DNA from: an uncultured Clostridia bacterium
GTDB taxonomy: Bacteria; Bacillota; Clostridia; Christensenellales; Borkfalkiaceae
Direction: 5' to 3'
NCBI GenBank assembly: GCA_934273135.1
Contig: CAKQSU010000031.1
Span: 1-9,212 of the forward strand
DNA: 9,212 nt
Both the position numbers and the translations under genes were made by a program. The notes beneath the pieces were generated by a model. That model ran no database searches. It saw only the letters and a list, made by a program, of their open reading frames with translations, and was not told the origin of the DNA. Positions 1-5,691 of the stretch are shown here, piece by piece (position 1 is the stretch's first letter; each line of letters opens with the position of its first letter).

Positions 1-22
1 ATAGCTTAGGTAACGGAACTTG

Positions 23-53
23 AAAAGTGCAAATTCAAACACCGCACTTTTTT
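23..53 (+). terminator. Weak intrinsic terminator of an upstream unit
   Basis: An 8-bp inverted repeat, AAAAGTGC (23-30) and GCACTTTT (44-51), encloses a 13-nt loop. The right arm runs into six T residues (48-53). It probably ends a plus-strand gene lying left of the window. The stem has only three to four G-C pairs, so it could also be a hairpin in the leader of the gene at 85. Confidence 0.5.
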
Positions 54-84
54 CGGTCAAATACATTGTATCAGGGGGTGAAAA

Positions 85-672
85 ATGTATAATGAACTCA
101 TGAGCATTTGTAATGACAACTTAATTAACGCTTATGATAAAATTCATAAAAAATTAAACGCTTTACCCCGCTATACATATCTCGTCAACGGTGAGTTTTT
201 GGGCGTAATTCCAGAAGGCGGCGGCGTGTATATTATCTTTGAAAGAGGCGAAAAATACGGCGTTTACGACCGTATAACCCGCGTCGGCAAAGCCGAAAAA
301 TCGCTCTTATCAAGGCTTAAACAACACTTTGTAAAAGAAGATAAAGACCACAGCATTTTCAGAAAACATGTCGGACGCGCGTTGCTTAATAAGAAGGGTT
401 TAACTCTCGAGAATTGGAATAAAAAAGGCGTAACGGATTTGGGTACAGAAAATGAGGTGTCTGAATATCTGAAAAATAACGCGGCTTTTTGCGTGATACC
501 GTTAAAGGACAAAAACGAAATTTGCATAATGGAAAAGACGTTGATAGGAATTTTAGCGGCATTTAACCTTTCCTACCTTGCGGCAAACGGCAAAGCGATA
601 CAATCCGGCGATTGGCTCGGCAATCATAGCGTAAATCAAAAGATTAAAGCCTCAGGACTTTGGAACGTATAA
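85..672 (+). CDS. GIY-YIG superfamily nuclease-like protein
   Basis: This 195-residue protein has a divergent GIY-YIG arrangement. GVY at 47-49 stands for GIY and RVGKA at 66-70 for the YIG strand. Arg77 and His81 follow in SLLSRLKQH, and Glu150 in the helix IMEKTLIG is in the right place for the metal-binding glutamate. A C-terminal WLGNHS (177-182) and a closing SGLWNV resemble, from memory, the GNH and W-N tail of Eco29kI-type GIY-YIG restriction enzymes. The family cleaves DNA or RNA with one metal ion; the substrate here is not predictable. The start at 85 has a strong site, AGGGGGTG (73-80), four bases upstream. No methyltransferase or other restriction partner is visible, so a restriction role is unsupported. 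It may be an orphan defence or repair nuclease. The superfamily is fairly sure, the function is not. Confidence 0.75.
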   Translation: MYNELMSICNDNLINAYDKIHKKLNALPRYTYLVNGEFLGVIPEGGGVYIIFERGEKYGVYDRITRVGKAEKSLLSRLKQHFVKEDKDHSIFRKHVGRALLNKKGLTLENWNKKGVTDLGTENEVSEYLKNNAAFCVIPLKDKNEICIMEKTLIGILAAFNLSYLAANGKAIQSGDWLGNHSVNQKIKASGLWNV

Positions 673-855
673 AACGTGGTTACAAAAAAACACGCAAGTT
701 TTTGTTTTGCATCAAAAACACACCGATACCGACATGATAACAAAATGTTAAGTAATTACGGTTGCGAGTTAATTTCGGTAAAGCAATCAAAACAATATGC
801 ATACCCGACAGTTAACCGATAATCGTTTATTATTGCAATACAAACAGCTTGGCTT
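673..855. other. AT-rich spacer with no gene
   Basis: No supported coding region is seen between the nuclease-like gene and the interspersed repeat at 856. The only local structure noted is an A/T-rich 7-bp hairpin, GTTTTTG (698-704) with CAAAAAC (713-719). It lacks a G-C stem or T-run that would make it a convincing plus-strand terminator. Several short stop-rich reading frames have no ribosome binding site. Confidence 0.5.
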
Positions 856-879
856 AAAAGTCGGGCTATAAGTCGATTA
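856..879 (+). repeat. Interspersed intergenic repeat, copy A
   Basis: This is one of four copies in the window of an element with the invariant core CTATAAGTCGATTA (866-879 here). Copy A begins AAAAGTCGGGC and shares 23 of 24 positions with copy D (7453-7476). The sequence diverges after position 879. It lies between the 3' ends of two converging genes, just before a bidirectional terminator. Confidence 0.8.
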
Positions 880-896
880 AAGTAAAATTTTAATGT

Positions 897-937
897 AAAA
901 ACCTTTCGAAAAACTTTTTGCCCGACGAAAGGTTTTT
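897..937 (+). terminator. Bidirectional intrinsic terminator
   Basis: A perfect 12-bp stem pairs AAAAACCTTTCG (897-908) with CGAAAGGTTTTT (926-937) across a 17-nt loop. The T-rich right arm serves plus-strand transcripts from the nuclease-like gene. The A-rich left arm gives a U-run on minus-strand transcripts from the membrane protein gene ending at 1029. Its place between two converging genes fits a shared terminator. Confidence 0.8.
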
Positions 938-964
938 GCTTTAAAGCGCAAGGTTCTAAAATCT

Positions 965-1018
965 TGCCGATTGAAAAGTCGAAATCGTGCCGATTGAAAA
1001 GTCGAAATCGTGCCGATT
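965..1018 (+). repeat. 23-bp tandem repeat, about 2.3 copies
   Basis: Two identical 23-bp units (965-987 and 988-1010) are followed by the first eight bases of a third (1011-1018). Each unit starts TGCCGATTGAAAAG and ends TCGAAATCG. The array lies 11 bp beyond the stop codon of the membrane protein gene. A diverged copy in the opposite orientation (17 of 20 matches) is at 3128-3147. Confidence 0.9.
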
Positions 1019-1028
1019 TCGCTATTTT

Positions 1029-2801
1029 TTAGTCCTTGAAAAATGTTTCGCCGTTGTCGGTCGTATACCAGTAATTGCCGACATCGTCAACGTAAACGTC
1101 GCGCGAAAGGTACGTATCGTATGAGTTGTAAGTTAAAATTCTTTCGGAACCGTTCTCGTATACCGAATACATTCTTCTGCCCGTCGAATCGTACCCGAGA
1201 GCGGGGCTTTCGTAAGAAAATTTAACGAAGCCGGAGAAGAGAAGAACGAGCGTGCAGAGCGCGAGCGCGATGATTATAAACGACACGATAAACGTGGTGA
1301 ACGGCAGAAGTAAAGTGAACAAAAGTGCGGCTATAAGCGCGTAAACGGTGGTGTAAGCGTCTTTAAACGAAAGAATAACCGCGGCGACTTTCAGTAAAAA
1401 ATTGAATATTCCGACAACCGTTGCGCGGATGACTTCGAATAATCCGTTTGCGTCTTTCAGTCTTGTTCCGCCGATTTCTTTCAGTTTCAAAGAATCTGTG
1501 CGTAAAACAGTCAACAGGTAGCAAATGAACGAGCAAACGCTGCCCGCAACGACCGTGAACGGGATAAACCATTTGTCGTTAGAATCGAGTAGCGGACGAT
1601 AATTTTTGGTTGTGACAAAGAAAACTATATCGAGAATTACGCTCAAAACCGCCGCGCTCGCCGCGGTGAAGAATTTTGCGCGTTTGCTTAATTTTATCGG
1701 CGAAACAAACGCTACGTAGTACCCGACGGACGGCAACGCCGTAACCCAGACTAAGCCCATAATTATGCCGTAAGCTCTGCCGACTTCCTTCGTTGCGTCG
1801 TCAACCGTCGAAGAAAGCGCACCGTCAAGCATTCCCGTCGTAGCCGTCAAAATGCCTAAAATAAGCGTAACGCCGTACAGCGCGAAGATTATTATCATAA
1901 TAACTTTTTTGGCTTTTTCGGGCAGCCTGTCGCGCGTGGGCGCGTTGTCGATTGCGCGAGCCGTTGCTCTTGAACCTGCCGCGCCGCTGTTTGCCGAGCT
2001 TATGCTTGCTTCGTTTTTCGCCGAATCGGGCGCGACGTACTCTATAAGCTTATAATACTTCTGCGTTAAAGCCGAATGTTCTTCCGTGCCGCTGAACACG
2101 GGAACAAGCTTTTCGCTATCGTTTTCAGTCACTATTTCGAAAAAGAACGTGAGTTCGGGGTCGGTGTTTCCGCTCAAATCGTTACCCGCGACGAACAATC
2201 TGTTTTCAACGCGCAAAATTGCTTGCTGGCGATACAAAACGGTCGCGTCGGGGAACACCGCCTTGAAAACGTTAAGATTATTTTTGTCATAAAACGCCTT
2301 GGAAAAATCGGCTTCGATTATAGCTTCGCTCGTCGTAAGCCCGTCTTTCAAAAAATCAATCGGCTTTTTGTGCTTCTTTATCCACGGCGAAATTTTCCTT
2401 AATCTCTTTACCGCGCGGATAGAAATTATCCCGCCGATTAGTTCGAGTATTCCTATGATAATGAATCCTGCAAAAAGAAAGAGTTCCGGAATGTGGTCAA
2501 TCCCTTCGGTTATAGAATAGACAGCAAAAACGACAAGACCGACAGTCATTCCGATTGAAAAAATTGAACCCGCTATCGTCATTACAACGCCCGAGCGCGT
2601 ATGCAGAATACCGAGTATCGCCATACAGATGCCGCCGACAAGCATTGCAACACCCTCGGTGGGATAGTTTGCGCTTAAAGACACGCATCCGTTGATAACG
2701 AGTGCTATGCCACCGGCAAGCGCAAGCAGTGTAAACGGCAAGCCTAAAATAAACGCCGTCTTTTTGCCTTTTACATTTGGCTTTTGTTGTGTGTGTTTCA
2801 T
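1029..2801 (-). CDS. Multi-spanning membrane protein of unknown function
   Basis: I do not recognise the family of this 590-residue protein. Hydrophobic segments suggest four N-terminal membrane spans (about 16-37, 50-67, 71-94, 105-129), ending in the basic stretch RAVKRLRKISPWIKKHKK. A soluble domain of about 130 residues (145-258) follows, then a Ser/Ala-rich linker (260-292). Six or seven further spans lie between about 298 and 524. The last 65 residues are a polar Tyr-rich tail containing SVYENGSERILTY and DVGNYWYTTDNGETF, which resembles a small beta-rich module. The initial basic segment plus first hydrophobic stretch looks like a signal anchor. The start is supported by GAGGAG (2807-2812 on the minus strand) five bases upstream. 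It is monocistronic here and lies downstream of the structured RNA at 2891-3091, which may control it. Coding is sure, function unknown. Confidence 0.9.
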   Translation of the reverse strand: MKHTQQKPNVKGKKTAFILGLPFTLLALAGGIALVINGCVSLSANYPTEGVAMLVGGICMAILGILHTRSGVVMTIAGSIFSIGMTVGLVVFAVYSITEGIDHIPELFLFAGFIIIGILELIGGIISIRAVKRLRKISPWIKKHKKPIDFLKDGLTTSEAIIEADFSKAFYDKNNLNVFKAVFPDATVLYRQQAILRVENRLFVAGNDLSGNTDPELTFFFEIVTENDSEKLVPVFSGTEEHSALTQKYYKLIEYVAPDSAKNEASISSANSGAAGSRATARAIDNAPTRDRLPEKAKKVIMIIIFALYGVTLILGILTATTGMLDGALSSTVDDATKEVGRAYGIIMGLVWVTALPSVGYYVAFVSPIKLSKRAKFFTAASAAVLSVILDIVFFVTTKNYRPLLDSNDKWFIPFTVVAGSVCSFICYLLTVLRTDSLKLKEIGGTRLKDANGLFEVIRATVVGIFNFLLKVAAVILSFKDAYTTVYALIAALLFTLLLPFTTFIVSFIIIALALCTLVLLFSGFVKFSYESPALGYDSTGRRMYSVYENGSERILTYNSYDTYLSRDVYVDDVGNYWYTTDNGETFFKD

Positions 2802-2890
2802 AAAAACTCCTCAAAAAATAGTATTTTTATACAATCGCCGTGTTGTGGTTAATGGCAAAGCGGGTGGGCGGAAAGAGAATTTGAGAACGC
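2802..2890 (-). other. Leader between RNA terminator and membrane protein gene
   Basis: This 89-nt stretch joins the terminator of the structured RNA to the ATG at 2801. It holds the Shine-Dalgarno GAGGAG (2807-2812) and a possible but poorly spaced TATAAA (minus strand, near 2829). No convincing independent promoter was found, so the gene may depend on read-through of the upstream terminator. The segment 2838-2859 repeats small pieces of the RNA: minus-strand ACCACA, AACACGG and TTTGCCAT. Confidence 0.4.
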
Positions 2891-2925
2891 AAAAAAAGCG
2901 TCGTTACCGGCGAAGGTAAGACGCT
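2891..2925 (-). terminator. Strong terminator closing the structured RNA
   Basis: On the minus strand the stem is AGCGTC (2920-2925) with GACGCT (2897-2902), then TTACC (2915-2919) with GGTAA (2904-2908). There is one bulged base at 2903 and a 6-nt loop, and a run of seven T residues follows (2891-2897). It is 11 bp and the best-formed terminator in the window. Part of its 5' arm and loop (2909-2918) can pair instead with 2936-2945. Confidence 0.85.
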
Positions 2926-3091
2926 TACAGAGAAATACCATCGCCAAGTTACCACACTTAAACAGAACACGGTTTTGCCATGTTTTATCAAAAGCGAACA
3001 TGTATAAATCTGCCATAAAGTATTATGGCAAAAACTACGGGCGAATATAATACTCCCGTTTTAGTCCGTGTTCTATTCCGTTTAATGTGGT
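2891..3091 (-). ncRNA. Structured RNA: small RNA or riboswitch-like leader
   Basis: The transcript should start at about 3091, seven bases after the -10 box, and end at the U-run at 2891, about 201 nt. Its two ends pair in a long closing helix: 3086-3091 with 2951-2956, 3080-3085 with 2958-2963, and 3066-3074 with 2964-2972. That is 21 base pairs broken only by a one-base and a five-base bulge. Inside are three local hairpins: 3037-3041/3055-3059 (5 bp), 3011-3018/3023-3030 (8 bp, 4-nt loop) and 2979-2984/2997-3002 (6 bp). A 9-bp alternative helix, 2973-2981/3025-3033, would replace the last two and give one long rod. I could not match it to a known riboswitch, T-box, tmRNA, SRP or RNase P signature. 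A 6S-like RNA is possible from the size, rod and terminator; a new leader controlling the membrane protein gene is equally possible. Confidence 0.75.
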
Positions 3092-3097
3092 ATGACT

Positions 3098-3126
3098 ATA
3101 ATATCATAATAATTTTTTAAAGTCAA
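3098..3126 (-). promoter_or_regulatory. Sigma-A promoter of the structured RNA
   Basis: On the minus strand, TTGACT (3121-3126) and TATTAT (3098-3103) are separated by exactly 17 bases. Transcription would begin near 3091, which is the first base of the RNA's closing helix. That agreement between promoter and fold supports both calls. The promoter faces away from the perR promoter. Confidence 0.8.
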
Positions 3127-3227
3127 CCGATATCGACTTTTTAACCGTTTTCGTGCGTTCGTCGGGATATTTTTTGCGCGATTTTTATATGTGAAAAAAA
3201 ATTTCTTAAAAAATTATTCTAAAACTA

Positions 3228-3255
3228 TTGACAAATTCAAAAAGTATGATATAAT
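3228..3255 (+). promoter_or_regulatory. Sigma-A promoter of the oxygen-defence operon
   Basis: TTGACA (3228-3233) and TATAAT (3250-3255) are both perfect consensus hexamers with a 16-bp spacer. Transcription should start near 3262, 28 bases before the perR ATG. No other good promoter was found within the six-gene run to 7404. Confidence 0.85.
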
Positions 3256-3258
3256 AGT

Positions 3259-3281
3259 TATTGATACTGAATATCATTAAG
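3259..3281 (+). promoter_or_regulatory. Fur/PerR-box-like operator at the perR start site
   Basis: The bases 3263-3281 match 14 of 19 positions of the classical Fur box. A perfect inverted repeat, TGATA (3262-3266) and TATCA (3272-3276), lies at its centre. It sits right at the predicted start of transcription, where a bound repressor would block initiation. This fits autoregulation by the Fur-family protein encoded 9 bases downstream. Binding is inferred from sequence only. Confidence 0.65.
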
Positions 3282-3289
3282 AGGTTATT

Positions 3290-3685
3290 ATGCGGCGGCG
3301 TGAAACGGGACAGCGCAACTTAATATATAATGCGGCAAAATCCCTTTACCACCCGACTGCGGAAGAGGTTTACGCAAAGGTCAAGGCGGAGGACAAGGGC
3401 GTAGGGCGGGCGACTGTTTTCAGGAATCTTTCGGTTTTGTCGGAAGAAGGAAAATTCGTCAGGCTGTTTTTTGCGGACCATGCCACGCGATACGACACCA
3501 ACCCCGCCCCGCACGACCACTTCGTGTGCAAAAAGTGCGGAAGGATTATAGATATCCCGGCTTCTTGCGGATTGAAAATGCCTGAAAACCTTAACGTCGA
3601 AAACGCTTCCGTAACGTTTTACGGGCTGTGCGACGATTGCAAAAACAATGAACAGAGGGAAAATGATATCCCCGACAAAAACTAA
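3290..3685 (+). CDS. perR: PerR-type peroxide/metal-responsive repressor (Fur family)
   Basis: This 131-residue protein has an N-terminal winged helix (about 1-65, recognition helix around ATVFRNLSVL 41-50) and a C-terminal metal-binding dimerisation domain. With a constant offset of 16, it keeps all five B. subtilis PerR regulatory ligands: His21, Asp69, His75, His77 and Asp88 match His37, Asp85, His91, His93 and Asp104. Asp at the last position, rather than Glu, is associated with peroxide sensitivity. The structural zinc site is two CxxC pairs, Cys80/Cys83 and Cys114/Cys117. The protein is shorter than PerR at the N-terminus, and the distance between the CxxC pairs is six residues shorter. 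The start follows AGAGG (3280-3284). It leads an operon with oxygen-reducing enzymes, which fits a PerR role, and an operator-like site overlaps its promoter. Fur-family membership is certain; PerR rather than Fur or Zur is likely. Confidence 0.88.
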   Translation: MRRRETGQRNLIYNAAKSLYHPTAEEVYAKVKAEDKGVGRATVFRNLSVLSEEGKFVRLFFADHATRYDTNPAPHDHFVCKKCGRIIDIPASCGLKMPENLNVENASVTFYGLCDDCKNNEQRENDIPDKN

Positions 3686-3702
3686 AATATAGAGGCTTAA
3701 AA

Positions 3703-4881
3703 ATGAAGAAGGTAACAGAAAAAATTTACTGCGTCGGCGTGAACGATAAAAACGTTGACTTATTCGAAGGGCAATACGCCGTTAAAAACGGAATGAGCTA
3801 TAATTCTTACGTTATCGTTGACGAAAAAATCGCCGTTATGGATACGGTGGAGAAGGATTTCGGCGAAAAATGGCTTGAAAACGTCAAAGAGGTGTTAAGC
3901 GGGAGAAAGCCCGATTACCTCGTTGTTTTGCATATGGAACCCGACCATTCGGCGAACATAGGTCTTTTTTTGAAAGAATACCCGGAAGTAACCGTTGTCG
4001 GCAACGATAAAATTTTCACGATGATAAGCGGATTTTTCGGCGATATGCCTATTAAAAACAAGCTTTCGCTCAAAGACGGCGAAACGCTTTCGCTCGGCGG
4101 GCGTACCCTCAGATTCATAAACGCGCCGATGGTGCATTGGCCGGAAGTTATGTTCTGTTATGACGAAGAGGATAAAATTTTGTTTTCGGCGGACGCTTTC
4201 GGCAAGTTCGGCGCGGTGGAGGGCGATGATATCGACCTTGACGACTGGAAGGAAGAGGGCAGGCGTTATTATATAGGCATAGTCGGCAAATTCGGCGTGC
4301 AGGTGCAAAACGTTCTCAAAAAAGCCGCCGCGCTCGATATTCAGACGATATGCCCGTTGCATGGTCCCGTTTTAAAAGAAAATTTAGGTTTTTATCTCAA
4401 TCTTTACAACACCTGGTCGAGCTACGAAGCGGAAGAGAACGGAGTTTTGATTGCTTATACTTCCGTTTACGGGCATACGAAGCAAGCCGCGGAAATTTTG
4501 AAGAACGAACTCGACGCGCTCGGCGTAAAAGCCATGTTGAGAGATTTGGCTCGTTCCGATATGTCGGTTGCGGTTGCGGAAGCGTTTAAGTATTCCGCCG
4601 TGGTGTTTGCGACTACGACGTACAACGGCGATATATTCCCGTTCATGCGCGATTTTATCGAGAGAATTACCGAACGCAACTTTAAGAAACGCACCGTTGC
4701 GTTTATCGAAAACGGTTCGTGGGCGCCGATGGCAAAACGCGTTATGACGTGTATGCTGGAATGTTCTAAGGATCTTGTCGTTTGCGAAAATTCCGTTACC
4801 GTTCGCTCGGCTTTGACGGAAGAAAACAAGCTTGCATTAAGCGCGCTCGCAAACGAGCTTAAAGAAAAAATAAGCCGATAA
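3703..4881 (+). CDS. fprA: Flavodiiron protein (A-type flavoprotein, O2/NO reductase)
   Basis: This 392-residue cytosolic enzyme reduces O2 to water, or NO to N2O, with electrons normally delivered by rubredoxin. The N-terminal metallo-beta-lactamase-like domain (about 1-245) carries the complete diiron set: His77, Glu79, Asp81 and His82 in HMEPDH, His145 in MVHWPE, Asp164 in SADAFG, and His220 in CPLHGP. The flavodoxin domain (about 248-392) begins with the FMN phosphate loop TSVYGHT (253-259) and has the second FMN region TTTYNGD (304-310). Length and order match the class A proteins, with no fused rubredoxin or NAD(P)H reductase domain. It therefore needs an external donor, and the rubredoxin gene at 7270 is the obvious candidate. 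It starts 17 bp after perR with AGAGGC as ribosome site. Whether it prefers O2 or NO cannot be told from sequence. Confidence 0.97.
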   Translation: MKKVTEKIYCVGVNDKNVDLFEGQYAVKNGMSYNSYVIVDEKIAVMDTVEKDFGEKWLENVKEVLSGRKPDYLVVLHMEPDHSANIGLFLKEYPEVTVVGNDKIFTMISGFFGDMPIKNKLSLKDGETLSLGGRTLRFINAPMVHWPEVMFCYDEEDKILFSADAFGKFGAVEGDDIDLDDWKEEGRRYYIGIVGKFGVQVQNVLKKAAALDIQTICPLHGPVLKENLGFYLNLYNTWSSYEAEENGVLIAYTSVYGHTKQAAEILKNELDALGVKAMLRDLARSDMSVAVAEAFKYSAVVFATTTYNGDIFPFMRDFIERITERNFKKRTVAFIENGSWAPMAKRVMTCMLECSKDLVVCENSVTVRSALTEENKLALSALANELKEKISR

Positions 4882-4902
4882 TCGACTTATAGAGGGGCTT
4901 TT
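4874..4902 (-). repeat. Interspersed intergenic repeat, copy B
   Basis: Read on the minus strand this copy contains CTATAAGTCGATTATCGGC (4874-4892), identical over 19 nt to copy D, and begins with AAAAGCCCCT. It is the only copy in the opposite orientation. It fills the whole gap between fprA and the TPR gene. It covers the fprA stop codon and, on the plus strand, supplies the AGGGGC that acts as ribosome site for the ATG at 4903. Confidence 0.85.
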
Positions 4903-5691
4903 ATGGAACAAAAAGGTTGTTCGAGCTGTGTTAAGGAGCCTGTCGGGCAGATAAACGTGGCGCGGTTCATCAAAAAATTAGACGAATGTTTTTTAACCGA
5001 CGACTTATCGTCCGCCGTGGAGTGCGTTGAGTATTGGGCGCGCGAAGCCGAAGTTTTGGGCGACAAAAGAGGACTTTTGTCCGTCGTGAACGAACAACTC
5101 GGGCTTTATCGGAGAACGAACGACAAGGACAAGGGGATAAAAGCCGCCGAAAACGCTATACGGCTTGTCGAAGAAACCGAGCAAGGCGAACTTGTTTCCG
5201 GCGCGACTATTTTTGTCAACGCCGCAACAACGCTTAAAGCTTTCGGGAAAGCCGCCGACGGGCTTAGTCTTTACGAAAAAGCGAAAAGTATTTACGAGCG
5301 TAAGGGCTTGGAAAAAAGCTTTGAGTATGCCGCGCTTTTAAACAACTACGGCTCCGCCCTTTCGGAGATTTGTAGATTCGACGAAGCCGAAAATCTTATG
5401 AAAAAAGCCATTGAAATTCTAAAAGAGGACGGCTCGCATGACGGCGAAATCGCCGTTTCGCTAATCAATCTCGCTCACCTTTATTACGACCGCGACGATA
5501 CTTCGCAAAAAGAAGTCGAAAAACTTTTGGACGAGGCTTGGGAATATATCAATTCTCCTCGTCAGCCGCACGACGCGAATTACGCTTTCATTCTTTCAAA
5601 GTGCGCTCCGTCGCTTAAATATTTTCATCGCTTTGACGAAGCGGAAGCGATACTTTCCGTCGCAAACGAAATTTACGGTAAAAGGCAATGA
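4903..5691 (+). CDS. TPR-repeat protein in oxygen-defence operon
   Basis: This 262-residue, all-helical protein contains about five TPR-like helical pairs, roughly at 57-90, 98-132, 141-173, 183-216 and 225-258. The clearest is AALLNNYGSALSEICRFDEAENLMKKAIEIL, where the Ala/Gly/Tyr spacing and the FDEAE step match the TPR pattern. The last pair repeats HRFDEAEAIL. TPR arrays bind partner proteins, so this is probably a scaffold or adaptor, not an enzyme. The N-terminus has a CxxC (Cys6, Cys9 in GCSSC) that could bind metal or be redox-active. There is no signal peptide. Its stop overlaps the next start (ATGA, 5688-5691), which suggests translational coupling and an interaction with the DUF4037-type protein. 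Its ribosome site lies inside repeat copy B. Fold is fairly sure; function unknown. Confidence 0.88.
   Translation: MEQKGCSSCVKEPVGQINVARFIKKLDECFLTDDLSSAVECVEYWAREAEVLGDKRGLLSVVNEQLGLYRRTNDKDKGIKAAENAIRLVEETEQGELVSGATIFVNAATTLKAFGKAADGLSLYEKAKSIYERKGLEKSFEYAALLNNYGSALSEICRFDEAENLMKKAIEILKEDGSHDGEIAVSLINLAHLYYDRDDTSQKEVEKLLDEAWEYINSPRQPHDANYAFILSKCAPSLKYFHRFDEAEAILSVANEIYGKRQ

Noticed and set aside
2076..2402. Plus-strand frames within the membrane protein gene
   Set aside because: The minus strand gives one uninterrupted 590-codon frame with clear membrane spans and a good ribosome site; the plus frames have none.
2936..2945. GGCGATGG on the minus strand as a fluoride riboswitch
   Set aside because: The word resembles the start of the crcB motif, but the following CGCC partner at the right distance and the GCTGATG...CTCC part are missing.
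3895..4362. Minus-strand open frames inside the flavodiiron gene
   Set aside because: They lie opposite a gene with all diiron ligands intact, and no motif or ribosome site supports them.
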